Source of the DNA: Streptomyces sp. NBC_00102
GTDB taxonomy: Bacteria; Actinomycetota; Actinomycetes; Streptomycetales; Streptomycetaceae
Direction of reading: 5' to 3'
DNA length: 64,000 bases
Assembly (NCBI RefSeq): GCF_026343115.1
Contig: NZ_JAPEMC010000002.1
Span: 186,001-250,000 of the forward strand
The position numbers and the translations under genes were made by a program. The stretch's first letter is position 1; every line of letters begins with the position of its first letter. Below the pieces are notes generated by a model. That model ran no database searches, was not told the origin of the DNA, and worked only from the letters and a program-made list of their open reading frames with translations. Of the stretch, positions 9,738 through 18,217 are shown one piece after another.

Positions 9738-9779
9738 AGATTATGGCACTCAGTACCCTCTGTAAAGGTACGCAGTGCC
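9738..9779 (-). promoter_or_regulatory. etfBA promoter with two 13-bp operators flanking the -35 box
   Basis: Read on the minus strand: operator 1 GGCACTGCGTACC (9779-9767), directly followed by -35 TTTACA (9766-9761). A 17-base spacer then contains operator 2 GGTACTGAGTGCC (9757-9745), one A, and -10 TAATCT (9743-9738). Operator centres are 22 bp apart. A third, weaker copy (GGCACTACGAACC, 9736-9724) lies 21 bp further downstream in the leader. The same layout occurs at the ccr promoter and before the OB-fold gene. TetR-type repression is the natural reading. Confidence 0.75.
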
Positions 9780-9811
9780 AGATCGGGGTGTCCGGTGCTA
9801 CGTTGCGCGGC

Positions 9812-10600
9812 ATGACCGATGCGCGCAGACCAGCGAAGAAGGCTCCCATGCGGGAGGGGCTCGCCGAGGCGGCGTTCGAGCTCTTCGTGGAGAAGGGCTT
9901 CGAACGGACCACGGTGGACGACATCGTGGCGCGCGCCGGGGTCGGACGGCGCTCGTTCTTCCGCTACTTCCCCTCGAAGGAGGACGTGGTCTTCCCCGAC
10001 CACGAGAGCTGCCTCGCCGAGACGACGGCCTTCCTCGCCGCAGCCGAAGCCGTGGAGATCGCGGACGGCAAGGACGCCGACGACCCCATCGGCACGGTCT
10101 GCGAAGCGGTGCGGATCGTACTGAACATGTATGCGGCGAAGCCCGAATTCTCGGTCCAGCGCTACCGGTTGACCCGGGAGGTGCCGGGTCTGCGGAGCTA
10201 CGAACTCTCGGTGGTGCGGCGGTACGAGCGGACCTTCGCGGGCTACCTGCGGCACGCCTTCCGCGACCTGCCGGACGGTGTGCTGCGGGCCGAGGTGGCC
10301 GCCGCCTCGATCGCGGCGGCGCACAACAACGGCCTCCGCCTCTGGCTGCGTTCGGGGGGCGAGGGGGATGCCTGGGCGGCCGTCGACAATGCCCTCGACG
10401 TGGTACGCGAAGTCTGGTCGACCCGGGCCGGACCCGCGGGGCGCATCGGGCCGGCCCTCGTCGGAGCGGACGGTCCGGACCGCGGTCCGGGCGACGGTAC
10501 GGAGGGGCCCGCGCGGGACGTGATCGTCATGGTCGCGCAGCGCGGGACGCCGATGTGGAGGGTCGTCCAGCAGATAGAGGCGGCCGTCGGGGAAAGTTGA
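9812..10600 (+). CDS. TetR family regulator linked to etfBA
   Basis: A 262-residue TetR protein. The N-terminal HTH is typical (TTVDDIVARAGVGRRSFFRYF, ending PSKEDVVFPDH). The ligand domain has LNMYAAKPEFSVQRYRLTREVPGLR and VVRRYERTFAGYLRH. An unusual C-terminal extension of about 60 residues ends VIVMVAQRGTPMWRVVQQIE. It is clearly paralogous to the TetR at 46000-46824, sharing MYAAKP, YxLTREVPxLR, RYERxF and the C-terminal extension. It is divergent from etfB across a region packed with GGCACT-type palindromes, so it probably represses etfBA and itself. No Shine-Dalgarno precedes the ATG, and a TACGTT -10-like hexamer ends 7 bases upstream, so the mRNA may be leaderless. An acyl-CoA ligand is an inference from context. 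Confidence 0.9.
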   Translation: MTDARRPAKKAPMREGLAEAAFELFVEKGFERTTVDDIVARAGVGRRSFFRYFPSKEDVVFPDHESCLAETTAFLAAAEAVEIADGKDADDPIGTVCEAVRIVLNMYAAKPEFSVQRYRLTREVPGLRSYELSVVRRYERTFAGYLRHAFRDLPDGVLRAEVAAASIAAAHNNGLRLWLRSGGEGDAWAAVDNALDVVREVWSTRAGPAGRIGPALVGADGPDRGPGDGTEGPARDVIVMVAQRGTPMWRVVQQIEAAVGES

Positions 10601-10611
10601 ATGCACCAATC

Positions 10612-10654
10612 GGCACTCAGTGTCTTTACGGCTAGGCACTGAGTGCCATATGGT
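10612..10654 (+). promoter_or_regulatory. Promoter of the Zn-ribbon/OB-fold gene with double operator
   Basis: Operator 1 GGCACTCAGTGTC (10612-10624) is directly followed by -35 TTTACG (10625-10630). An 18-base spacer contains the perfect palindrome GGCACTGAGTGCC (10635-10647), one A, and -10 TATGGT (10649-10654). Operator centres are 23 bp apart. This is the same arrangement as at etfB and ccr, placed 61 bases before the start of the next gene. Confidence 0.72.
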
Positions 10655-10714
10655 GCGGACGCGCCGCCGCTGCCGTGGTGTGGCGCGTCCGAGCCGAGCG
10701 CAGGGGGTCCCGAC

Positions 10715-11098
10715 ATGTTCCCGTCAGCAAGTGGCACCGTGCACAAGGTGGCCGAGGAAACGGGGCTGCCCTTCCAGCGCTGCCGCTGGTGCGGTACGGC
10801 CTCCTTCCGGAGGCTGCTCTGCCCGGTCTGCGCGTCGAGCGACTTCACCCCGGAGCGCAGCTCCGGAGACGGAGTCGTCGTGCGGACCGCAGTCGTCCAC
10901 CGCTACACCGAAGACGCCCGCAACGAGTCCCTGGTCCGGTTCCCGGAAGGGTTCGTCTTCCGCTGCCAGGTCGTGGGGGCCGCCCCGCATCTGGTGGAGG
11001 TCGGCGCCCGGGTGCGCCCGCTCCCCGCCGAAGAGCCGGAAGCGGGCGACGTGATCCTCGAACTCAGTGAGCCGCCCGCCCGTCGCGACTGGTACTGA
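10715..11098 (+). CDS. Zn-ribbon/OB-fold (DUF35 family) protein, acyl-CoA-associated
   Basis: A 127-residue protein with a rubredoxin-like zinc ribbon (CRWCGTASFRRLLCPVC, four Cys near residues 23-39). A small OB-fold domain follows (SSGDGVVVRTAVVHRYTED, then SLVRFPEGFVFRCQVV). DUF35/YgxB-type proteins of this build partner thiolases, lipid-transfer proteins or hydratases and are thought to bind acyl-CoA. The frame opens at 10643, but the ATG at 10715 with AGGGGG about 8 bases upstream fits the family's N-terminus. It is transcribed alone from a promoter that shares its operator layout with etfB and ccr, which supports a role in acyl-CoA metabolism. Confidence 0.83.
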   Translation: MFPSASGTVHKVAEETGLPFQRCRWCGTASFRRLLCPVCASSDFTPERSSGDGVVVRTAVVHRYTEDARNESLVRFPEGFVFRCQVVGAAPHLVEVGARVRPLPAEEPEAGDVILELSEPPARRDWY

Positions 11099-11111
11099 CC
11101 CGGGCCGGCGT

Positions 11112-11127
11112 TCCGGCGAGAGCCGGA
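11112..11127. terminator. Short hairpin between convergent genes
   Basis: A 6-bp stem TCCGGC-GAGA-GCCGGA lies in the 57-base gap between the OB-fold gene and the convergent Hsp31-like gene. It is a weak terminator candidate. Confidence 0.4.
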
Positions 11128-11155
11128 CGGGCGGACCGCGAAGGGCCGAACGGGG

Positions 11156-11854
11156 TCATCCGTCCAGCCTCTTGACCATCTCGGCGGCCAACGGGGCCGA
11201 GGACGCCGGATTCTGACCGGTAATCAGGTTGCGGTCGGTGATCACGTACGGCGCCCACGGGTCGCTCTCCCGGAAGTCCGCGCCCAGCTCCACCAGCCGG
11301 TCCTGGAGCAGCCAGCGCGCCTTGTCCGCGAAGCCCGCCTGGGTCTCCTCCGCGTTGGTGAAACCGGTCAGCCGGTACCCCGCGAAGGTGGGGGAGCCGT
11401 CCGGGCGCTTCGCGGCGAGCAGGGCGGCCGGGGCATGGCACACCACGCCCAGCGGCTTGCCCGAATCCAGTGCGCGGGTGAGGAGCTCGCCGGAAACCCC
11501 GTCGACGGCGAGGTCCTCCATGGGCCCGTGGCCACCGGGGTAGAACACCGCGTCGTACTCGTCCAGCCGGACGTCGTCCAGGGCCAGCGGGGTACGCAGC
11601 TCGTCCATGCCGTCCAGCGTCGTGGCGATCCGGTCGGCGTTCTCCTGGCCTCCGTTGACGTCCGGGGCCAGGCTCGCCCGGTCCACGGTGGGCTCCACCC
11701 CGCCCGGGGTGGCGACGACGACGTCGTGACCCGCCGCTTTGAACGCCTCGTACGGGGCGGCGGCCTCCTCGGCCCAGAAGCCGGTGGGGTGTTTGCTGCC
11801 GTCCGCCAGGGTCCAGTGGTCCGCGCCCGTCACCACAAACAGGATCTTCGCCAT
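11156..11854 (-). CDS. DJ-1/PfpI superfamily protein, Hsp31-like (type 1 glutamine amidotransferase domain)
   Basis: A 232-residue protein of the Hsp31/DJ-1 group, whose members act as glyoxalase III, deglycase or holding chaperone in the cytosol. The nucleophile elbow is PLGVVCHAPAALL (Cys139, followed by His140). The oxyanion/strand motif YPGGHGPMEDL sits near residues 105-115, and the acidic partner lies in TGFWAEEAAAPYEAF near residues 25-38. The frame is open far upstream, but the ATG at 11854 begins the conserved MAKILFVVTG and has GGAG upstream. It is a single-gene unit convergent with the OB-fold gene. Its role is probably methylglyoxal or electrophile detoxification; the exact activity cannot be settled from sequence. 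Confidence 0.88.
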   Translation of the reverse strand: MAKILFVVTGADHWTLADGSKHPTGFWAEEAAAPYEAFKAAGHDVVVATPGGVEPTVDRASLAPDVNGGQENADRIATTLDGMDELRTPLALDDVRLDEYDAVFYPGGHGPMEDLAVDGVSGELLTRALDSGKPLGVVCHAPAALLAAKRPDGSPTFAGYRLTGFTNAEETQAGFADKARWLLQDRLVELGADFRESDPWAPYVITDRNLITGQNPASSAPLAAEMVKRLDG

Positions 11855-12340
11855 GTCGCACATCTCCGGGGTCGTGGGGTTGTTCCGTGGATTTGCCGGG
11901 GTTCGCCGACCCCTCGACCGTAGGACGGACTCCGCCGATGACGCCAACCGGCGGAGGTGAGGGCTCCCCGGAACCGGCGGGCCGCCGCAGGTCCCGGGAA
12001 ATCGCTTGCCCGCCGCGCGGGCGCCGTGACACGCTTGCCGCGCCCTCTGCGGTGTACGGGTCCCTCCGGATCCGTACGGACGGATCACGAAGGATTGAGT
12101 CTATTGTCCACGACGTCCCTCAGCGGCCGTCGTCGGTACTGACAGGTCAGCCTCGGCGGCACCTGTCGGCCGGTACCACGCCACACGGCGCGGCGGTCCC
12201 ACGAGGCGGTGCCCAGCGCACCGCCGCCTCTCCCTGCCCGGAGCAGGCACGACACACCAGCACGCGCGAGGTCCGCACGCCCGTCACGGGCTGTGCGGTG
12301 CGCGCTCCCGCCCTGTCACCTTCGTGAGGTCACCCACATC
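11855..12340. other. 486-base intergenic region between divergent genes
   Basis: I see no gene here. It holds the two divergent promoters for the Hsp31-like gene and the GNAT gene. A short palindrome with arms CTGAC and GTCAG (12139-12150) and a run TTGAGTCTATTGT (around 12092-12104) are possible control sequences, but nothing matches a known site well. Confidence 0.5.
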
Positions 12341-13123
12341 GTGGACACCAACGTCCAGAACTTCGCCGTCGCCAACCTCCGTCGCCGTCCCGACGTCGTG
12401 GAGACCGGTGGGTTCGTCGCGGGATTCGATCCCGCCACGCCCAGTCCGTTCATCAACTACGCCACCCCGCTGCCCGGCGCCCGGCCGACGGGCGACGACG
12501 TGCGCTCCCTGATCGAAGCGTTCCGCGTGCGCGGTCTGCTGCCGCGCCTGGAGTACGCGCCGGAGGCGGCCCCCGACGTGGAGGCGGCACTGCGGACCGC
12601 CGGATTCACCGTCGAGGAAACGCACACCTACCTGGTCTGCACCCCCGCCACCCTGATCCCGTCGCCCGTCCCGGACGCGGGCGGCACGGACGAGGAGCGC
12701 CCGGCCCTCCTCGTGCGGACGCCGGAGTCGGACGAGGAGTACGCGGCCGTCGACGCCGCCCTGTCCGAGTCCTTCGAGGGAGTCCACGTCTCCTCCGCCC
12801 AGGGAGTGGCCCGTCTCCGGCGCACGCAGGAGAGCGGCGGGGGCGTCCGCTTCGTCCGGGCACCCGACGGGACCTGCGCGGGCGCCGCCTCCTGTTCCGC
12901 ACCCGCGGTGGGTACCGCGGAACTCGCCGGCGTCGGTACCCGCCCCGCCTTCCGGGGCAGGGGCATCGCCGGTGCGGTCACCGGCGCGCTCACCGGGTCG
13001 ATGTTCGACCGCGGGGCCGAGTCGGTCTGGCTGGAGTTCTCCGGCGAGGGCTCACGCCGCGTGTACGAGCGGCTCGGCTACCGGCCGCAGGGCACCCGGC
13101 TGTACATGAGGCTCGAAGCCTGA
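12341..13123 (+). CDS. GNAT family N-acetyltransferase
   Basis: A 260-residue acetyltransferase with a long N-terminal half (FINYATPLPGARPTGDDVRSL) and a C-terminal GNAT core. The acetyl-CoA binding motif A is AELAGVGTRPAFRGRGIAGAV (R-G-x-G near residue 210), followed by WLEFSGEGSRRVYERLGYRP, the usual beta-6/beta-7 end. The longer open frame from 12209 looks non-coding at its start. The GTG at 12341 with GAGG at 12326-12329 gives the best N-terminus (VDTNVQNFAVANLRRRP). It stands alone with a strong terminator just downstream. The acceptor substrate is unknown. Confidence 0.82.
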   Translation: MDTNVQNFAVANLRRRPDVVETGGFVAGFDPATPSPFINYATPLPGARPTGDDVRSLIEAFRVRGLLPRLEYAPEAAPDVEAALRTAGFTVEETHTYLVCTPATLIPSPVPDAGGTDEERPALLVRTPESDEEYAAVDAALSESFEGVHVSSAQGVARLRRTQESGGGVRFVRAPDGTCAGAASCSAPAVGTAELAGVGTRPAFRGRGIAGAVTGALTGSMFDRGAESVWLEFSGEGSRRVYERLGYRPQGTRLYMRLEA

Positions 13124-13126
13124 CCC

Positions 13127-13175
13127 GTTCCGGGCGGGGGCGGCACCTTCCGCAGGGGCCGCCCCCGCCCGGAAC
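13127..13175 (+). terminator. Terminator after the GNAT gene
   Basis: A perfect 18-base inverted repeat (13127-13144 with 13158-13175) starts 3 bases after the stop codon, with a 13-base loop. Confidence 0.85.
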
Positions 13176-13243
13176 AGGGGGTTTCACGGCCCGGAAACCT
13201 GTCCGCCTTCGGGGGGTCGGCCGGACCGTGCTTAGCTGGAGAC

Positions 13244-14125
13244 ATGATCGATGAATTTCTCGCCGCAAACGCACGGAACGCCGGTAACGCCACGGACACC
13301 GGTGGCGAGGGGAGCGTCGGACAGGTGGCGCGGGTCGAGCAGGCGGTACGCGCGGCGGTGGCCGCCGAGATCATGCCCCGCCACCGCAAGCTCACCGCCG
13401 ACGACATCGTCGAGAAGAGCGGGCCGCACGACCTCGTCACCAGGGCGGACCGGGAGGCGGAGAACCACCTCACCGAGGCGCTGACCCGCATTCTGCCGGG
13501 ATCGGTGGTGGTCGGGGAGGAGGCCGTGCACGCCGACCCGGCCGTCTACGGCGCGCTGTCCGGGGACGCCCCGGTGTGGATCGTGGACCCCGTGGACGGC
13601 ACCCGCCAGTTCGTGCGCGGCGAGGCCGGATTCTGCACCCTCGTCGCGCTCGCCCACCACGGTGAGCTCATCGCCTCGTGGACGTACGCCCCCGTGCTCC
13701 AGGAGATGGCCGTCGCGGTACGCGGCCGGGGCGCCACGCTCAACGGGAAGCCGCTCAGGTCCGGCTCGCCCGAGCCCGGCGCCGTGCTGAGGGTCGCGAT
13801 GTCCCACCCCGACTTCACCACCGACGAGCAGAAGCGCGCTCTGCTCGGTCTGCGGACCGAGGGCATCGACGCCCGCGCCTGCGGTTCGGCCGGGCTCGAG
13901 TACCTGGCCGTGGCCCGCGGCGCTCTCGACGCGCTCGCCTTCAACTGGGAGTTCGCCTGGGACCACGCCGCGGGGCTGCTGCTGGTCGCCGAGGCGGGCG
14001 GCTCCCACGCCACCCTGTCCGGTGCGCGGTTCAGGCTGGCGGGCGACAACGACCTGCCGTTCGCGGTCGGCCGGGACGAGGCGACCGTCGCCCGCATCCG
14101 TGAGGCGCTGCTCACCGGCGTCTGA
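13244..14125 (+). CDS. Inositol-monophosphatase family phosphatase
   Basis: A 293-residue Mg2+-dependent phosphatase of the IMPase/histidinol-phosphatase/CysQ superfamily. Metal ligands are visible in VVVGEEAVH (Glu92-Glu93) and in WIVDPVDGTRQF (Asp115, Asp118, with Gly119-Thr120 of the family signature). The late motif WEFAWDHAAGLLLVAEAGG supplies the third Asp and the conserved glycines. Substrates in this superfamily include inositol phosphate, histidinol phosphate and adenosine bisphosphate, and sequence alone does not choose among them. A GGAG lies 6-9 bases before the ATG. It is a single gene followed by a simple-sequence GC tract. Confidence 0.88.
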   Translation: MIDEFLAANARNAGNATDTGGEGSVGQVARVEQAVRAAVAAEIMPRHRKLTADDIVEKSGPHDLVTRADREAENHLTEALTRILPGSVVVGEEAVHADPAVYGALSGDAPVWIVDPVDGTRQFVRGEAGFCTLVALAHHGELIASWTYAPVLQEMAVAVRGRGATLNGKPLRSGSPEPGAVLRVAMSHPDFTTDEQKRALLGLRTEGIDARACGSAGLEYLAVARGALDALAFNWEFAWDHAAGLLLVAEAGGSHATLSGARFRLAGDNDLPFAVGRDEATVARIREALLTGV

Positions 14126-14148
14126 CGGACGCGCCGGACCCGCGCACG

Positions 14149-14208
14149 CCCCGCACCGCCCCGCCCCGCCCCGCCCCGCCCCGCCCCGCCCCGCCCCGCA
14201 CCGCCCTG
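14149..14208. repeat. Pentanucleotide GC tract (CCCCG units)
   Basis: About ten near-perfect copies of a 5-base unit (CCGCC in register) fill the gap between the phosphatase stop and the convergent nucleotidyltransferase gene. Two units carry CA in place of CC. It is a slippage-prone simple repeat and forms no clear hairpin. Confidence 0.85.
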
Positions 14209-14222
14209 CGGCGCCGCGGGTC

Positions 14223-15050
14223 TCACTCCCTCCCGCGCGCCAGGACCGCCCGTACGTCCCGTACCACCTCCCGGGCCGTCTCCACCGCGGCCGGGCCGAG
14301 GCCGGCCAGCGCGGCGGCGGCCCGCTCCGCGAAGCCGTGCGGAGTCCCGGGCAGCGCCGCCGCGGCGGCCAGCGCGCCCTTCTCGTTGAGGCACCAGGTG
14401 CGATGGTGCGCGTGCAGCGCCTGGGCGAGAATCCCGAACGCCCGCGACAGGCAGAGGGAGACGTGCAGCGTGTCGCCGACCGGGGCCGACTTCGCCGCCG
14501 AGTCCACCAGGAACTCCGCCTCCCACGCCCCGTCCGCCAGGGCCTGCCGCAAGGGCTCGGGATAACGCCGCACTTGCTTCTGAAGTTCCGTCAGTTCCCC
14601 TGCGGGGTCGGCCAGTACGCGCCCCAGAGCGACCTCGCCCGGATAGCAGGGCGACCAGAACCCCAGCGGGTGCCCCGGCTGCACGCCCACTTCGTAGCGC
14701 CCCTCCCGGCAGTCGGCCCAGACCGCCTCCACCCGGTCCAGGTCCCGCAGGATCCAGTCGACCGGGACACCCTCGATCCGCAGCCACCCGCCCCCGTTCA
14801 CCCAGGGACCCCAACTGCCCGGTCCCTCCACCGTCGCGGGTGTTCCCTGCACCTCGGAAGCGAGCGCGGTCAACGCGTCGATATCGGGCGAACCCCGGTA
14901 GTAGAGGCCCAGATCCCAGTCCGAATCGGGGCGGTGGGTGCCACGGGCCCGGCTGCCGCCCAGGGCCACGGCGCGGACACCGGGCACATGGACGAGCCGC
15001 TCGGCCAGGGCGGCGACGGTGGACGCGGTCTTCTCGGTGGAGTCGGTCAT
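14223..15050 (-). CDS. Nucleotidyltransferase domain-containing protein
   Basis: A 275-residue protein with an N-terminal pol-beta-type nucleotidyltransferase fold. The motif is [20 protein letters not shown], with Gly31-Gly32-Ser33 and the metal-binding acids Asp44 and Asp46. The rest is helical ([21 protein letters not shown]), like the HEPN-like or kanamycin-transferase-type tails of small stand-alone NTases. Such proteins transfer NMP to small molecules (for example antibiotics) or to protein partners. No partner toxin or HEPN gene is beside it, so a toxin-antitoxin role is not supported. It is divergent from the FAD oxidoreductase gene with 86 bases between starts. Confidence 0.82.
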   Translation of the reverse strand: MTDSTEKTASTVAALAERLVHVPGVRAVALGGSRARGTHRPDSDWDLGLYYRGSPDIDALTALASEVQGTPATVEGPGSWGPWVNGGGWLRIEGVPVDWILRDLDRVEAVWADCREGRYEVGVQPGHPLGFWSPCYPGEVALGRVLADPAGELTELQKQVRRYPEPLRQALADGAWEAEFLVDSAAKSAPVGDTLHVSLCLSRAFGILAQALHAHHRTWCLNEKGALAAAAALPGTPHGFAERAAAALAGLGPAAVETAREVVRDVRAVLARGRE

Positions 15051-15136
15051 CGGAGCGGAGGGTACCCACGCGTACGCCGCCCGTGCGCGGGAATATCCTG
15101 GTTCTCCTGCCCGCCGCCCCGCGAAGGAGCCCCAAG

Positions 15137-16555
15137 GTGTCGCCGATGCTTGACGCAGTCGTCGTGGGGGCCGGGCCCAACGGGCTGACCGCCGCCGCCG
15201 AACTCGCCCGCCGGGGCCTCTCGGTGGAGGTCTTCGAGGCGGCCGACACCGTCGGCGGCGGCGCCCGCACCAAGGAGCTGACCCTCCCCGGCTACCGCCA
15301 CGACCCCTGCTCCGCCGTCCACCCGCTCGGCATCGGCTCCCCGGCGTTCGCCGGGATGCCGCTCGCGGACCACGGACTGGAGTGGATCCAGCCCGACCTG
15401 GCCCTCGCCCACCCCTTCCCGGACGGCACGGCCGCCGTGCTCAACCGGTCGGTGGGGGAGACCGCCGCCTCGCTCGGGGCCCGGGACGCGGGCGCGTACC
15501 GCCGGCTCGTCGCCCCGTACCTCGGCCACTGGGAGACCCTGGCCCAGGACTTCCTGCGCACCCCCTGGCTCGGCCTGCCCCGCGACCCGTACCGCTGGGT
15601 GCGCTTCGGGCTCGACGCCCTCCAGCCGGCCACGCTGCTCTCCCGGCGCTTCCACGACGAGAAGGCCCGCGCACTCGTCGCCGGTCTCGCCGCGCACGCC
15701 ATCGCCCCCACCTCCGGGCTCGCCACCGGCGGGATCGCCCTGCTCTTCGCCCTCGCCGCGCACGCCAACGGCTGGCCGGTGCCCCGGGGCGGCTCCCAGT
15801 CGATCTCCGACGCCCTCGCCTCGTACCTGCGCAGCCAGGGCGGCACCGTCCGCACCGGCACCGAGGTCAAGCGCCTGGACGAGCTGCCGCCGGCCCGCGC
15901 CTACGTCTTCGACACCTCGCCGACCGCCCTCGCCAGGATCGCCGGACTCGGCAACGCCTACCGCCACTACCGTTACGGCGCCGCCACCTTCAAGATCGAC
16001 TACGCGCTCTCCGGCCCGGTCCCCTGGACCGCCGAGGAGGCCCGGCGCGCCGGGACCGTACACATCGGACCGACCGCCCCCGAGATCGACGCCGCGCTCC
16101 GGGCCGCCGTCGACGGCCGCGACCCGAGCGTCCCGTTCCTGATCACCGCCCAGCCGAGCCTCGCCGACCCCACCCGCGCCCCCGAGGGCCACCACGTCTT
16201 CTGGGTGTACGGACACGTACCGGCGCGCTGGGAGGGCGATGCCACCGAGGTCATCGAGCGCCAGCTGGAGCGCTTCGCACCCGGCTTCCGTGACCTGGTC
16301 CTGGCCCGGGCGGTCGCCGGACCGAGGGAGCTCGCCGCGCACAACGCCAACTACGTCGGGGGCGACATCGCCTGCGGGGCCTTCGCCGGACTGCAGACCG
16401 TCATCCGCCCCAAGCTCGCCCGCGTCCCGTACGCCACCGCCCATCCGGCGGTCTTCCTCTGCTCCTCGGCGACCCCGCCGGGCCCGGGCGTCCACGGCAT
16501 GTCCGGCCACCACGCCGCCCGCGCGGTCTGGCGCAGCCTCCGCGCCGCACGGTGA
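15137..16555 (+). CDS. FAD-dependent oxidoreductase, phytoene-desaturase-like
   Basis: A 472-residue flavoprotein of the amine-oxidase/phytoene desaturase superfamily. The N-terminal dinucleotide fold is [20 protein letters not shown], then [16 protein letters not shown]. The C-terminal FAD-binding end is [20 protein letters not shown] start at 15137 is preferred over the ATG at 15146 because AAGGAG (15124-15129) is 7 bases before the GTG but 16 before the ATG. There are no carotenoid genes nearby, so it is more likely one of the many uncharacterised NAD(P)/FAD-dependent oxidoreductases of actinomycetes. The substrate is unknown. Confidence 0.87.
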   Translation: MSPMLDAVVVGAGPNGLTAAAELARRGLSVEVFEAADTVGGGARTKELTLPGYRHDPCSAVHPLGIGSPAFAGMPLADHGLEWIQPDLALAHPFPDGTAAVLNRSVGETAASLGARDAGAYRRLVAPYLGHWETLAQDFLRTPWLGLPRDPYRWVRFGLDALQPATLLSRRFHDEKARALVAGLAAHAIAPTSGLATGGIALLFALAAHANGWPVPRGGSQSISDALASYLRSQGGTVRTGTEVKRLDELPPARAYVFDTSPTALARIAGLGNAYRHYRYGAATFKIDYALSGPVPWTAEEARRAGTVHIGPTAPEIDAALRAAVDGRDPSVPFLITAQPSLADPTRAPEGHHVFWVYGHVPARWEGDATEVIERQLERFAPGFRDLVLARAVAGPRELAAHNANYVGGDIACGAFAGLQTVIRPKLARVPYATAHPAVFLCSSATPPGPGVHGMSGHHAARAVWRSLRAAR

Positions 16556-16666
16556 CCCCGGGGCGGGGGGAAGCAGCGGATCCCGAGGTGTCCGGTCCAC
16601 CCGCGCGCCGGAACCCGCCCCACCTCCATGTCGGATTTCCGCCAGCCCCGGCTCCCCGGGTGACCG

Positions 16667-16679
16667 ATGCTTGAAGCAT
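16667..16679. promoter_or_regulatory. Palindrome overlapping the alkA start codon
   Basis: ATGCTTGAAGCAT is a perfect 13-base palindrome whose right arm contains the first two bases of the start codon at 16678. There is no Shine-Dalgarno sequence in the 15 bases before that ATG. It could be an operator over a leaderless start. Confidence 0.45.
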
Positions 16680-18153
16680 GCACACCGACACCGAGCGCTG
16701 CGTGCGGGCGGTCCAGTCCAAGGACGCCCGCTTCGACGGATGGTTCTTCACGGCGGTCCTGACCACCCGGATCTACTGCCGTCCCAGCTGCCCCGTCGTA
16801 CCGCCCAAGGTCGAGAACATGACCTTCTACCCCAGCGCGGCAGCCTGCCAGCAGGCCGGGTTCCGGGCCTGCAAGCGCTGCCGCCCCGACACCAGCCCCG
16901 GGTCCCCGGAGTGGAACGCCCGAGCCGACTCGGTCGCCCGCGCCATGCGCCTCATCCAGGACGGAGTGGTCGACCGGGAGGGCGTCCCCGGCCTCGCCGC
17001 CCGCCTCGGCTACTCCGCCCGCCAGATCGAACGCCAGCTTCTGGCCGAGCTGGGAGCCGGACCGCTCGCCCTGGCCCGCGCCCAGCGGGCCCAGACCGCG
17101 CGGGTCCTCATCGAGACGACCGCGCTGCCGATGGCCGAAGTGGCGTTCGCCGCCGGGTTCGCCTCGATCCGCACCTTCAACGAAACCGTCCGCGAGGTCT
17201 TCGCCCTCGCCCCCGGAGAGCTGCGCACCCGCGCCGAACGCGGTGCCAAGGCCGCCTCGACACCCGGCGTGATCGCGCTGCGGCTGCCGTTCCGCGCCCC
17301 GCTCAACCCCAGCAACCTCTTCGGCCACCTCGCCGCGACAGCCGTCCCAGGCGTCGAGGAGTGGCGCGACGGCGCATACCGGCGCACCCTCGCCCTGCCG
17401 CACGGCCACGGCATCGTGGCGCTCTCCCCGCGCTCCGACCACATCGCCTGCCGCCTCCAGCTCACCGACCCCCGCGACCTCACCCTCGCCATCAGCCGCT
17501 GCCGCCGCCTCCTCGACCTGGACGCGGACCCGGTGGCCGTCGACGGCCAGCTGCGCACCGATCCGCTGCTCGCCCCCCTGGTGGACGCCGCGCCGGGACG
17601 CCGGGTGCCGCGCACGGTGGACGGCGCGGAGTTCGCCGTACGCGCGGTCCTCGGCCAGCAGGTCTCCACCGCCGCCGCCCGTACCCACGCGGCCCGCCTG
17701 GTCACGGCGTACGGGAAGCCCGTCGAGGACTCCGAGGGCGGGCTCACCCACCTCTTCCCGACGCCGGAGGCGCTGGCCGGGCTCGACCCCGAGGCGCTCG
17801 CCCTGCCCCGCAGCAGGCGCACCACGCTGACCACCCTCGTCGGAGCGCTGGCCGACGGCTCGCTGCGACTGGACGCCGCCGACACCGACTGGGACGAGGC
17901 CCGCGCCGCGCTGAGCACGCTGCCCGGCTTCGGACCGTGGACCGTGGAGGTGATCGCCATGCGCGCCCTCGGCGACCCGGACGCCTTCTGCCCCACCGAC
18001 CTCGGCATCCGGCGCGCCGCCGAGCGGCTGGGGCTGCCGTCGACCCCGGCGGCGCTCACCGCGCGAGCCGCCGGATGGCGGCCGTGGCGGGCGTACGCCG
18101 TGCAGTACCTGTGGACCGTCGACGGGCACGCCATCAACCACCTGCCCGAATGA
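16678..18153 (+). CDS. alkA: Ada-AlkA fusion: AraC-type regulator with 3-methyladenine DNA glycosylase
   Basis: A 491-residue fusion seen in actinomycetes. Residues 1-75 are an Ada-type zinc/methyl-phosphotriester domain with the four Cys ligands Cys34, Cys38, Cys65 and Cys68 (IYCRPSC, ACKRC). Residues 80-180 are an AraC-type HTH (LAARLGYSARQIERQLLAEL, then VAFAAGFASIRTFNETVREV). Residues 190-491 are AlkA: an AlkA_N domain, then the helix-hairpin-helix GPD glycosylase (LPGFGPWTVEVIAMRALG) and the catalytic Asp in FCPTDLGIRRA. The protein should sense methylated DNA, activate transcription, and excise alkylated bases by base excision repair. An Ogt gene follows 64 bases later on the same strand, so the two form an alkylation-response unit. 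Confidence 0.94.
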   Translation: MHTDTERCVRAVQSKDARFDGWFFTAVLTTRIYCRPSCPVVPPKVENMTFYPSAAACQQAGFRACKRCRPDTSPGSPEWNARADSVARAMRLIQDGVVDREGVPGLAARLGYSARQIERQLLAELGAGPLALARAQRAQTARVLIETTALPMAEVAFAAGFASIRTFNETVREVFALAPGELRTRAERGAKAASTPGVIALRLPFRAPLNPSNLFGHLAATAVPGVEEWRDGAYRRTLALPHGHGIVALSPRSDHIACRLQLTDPRDLTLAISRCRRLLDLDADPVAVDGQLRTDPLLAPLVDAAPGRRVPRTVDGAEFAVRAVLGQQVSTAAARTHAARLVTAYGKPVEDSEGGLTHLFPTPEALAGLDPEALALPRSRRTTLTTLVGALADGSLRLDAADTDWDEARAALSTLPGFGPWTVEVIAMRALGDPDAFCPTDLGIRRAAERLGLPSTPAALTARAAGWRPWRAYAVQYLWTVDGHAINHLPE

Positions 18154-18217
18154 TCCCGGCCCCGAGCGCGCCCCGGCCTCCGATCCGCCGACCACCGATC
18201 CGCGAAAGAAGCACCCC

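Noticed and set aside
14149..14208. The CCCCG tract as a terminator or CRISPR-like array.
   Set aside because: It is a 5-base simple repeat without spacers or a stable stem.
14223..15050. A nucleotidyltransferase toxin-antitoxin (MntA/HEPN) system.
   Set aside because: No small HEPN or partner gene is adjacent, and the protein is larger than MntA antitoxins.
15137..16555. Carotenoid biosynthesis role for the phytoene-desaturase-like protein.
   Set aside because: No phytoene synthase, cyclase or other crt genes are in the window.
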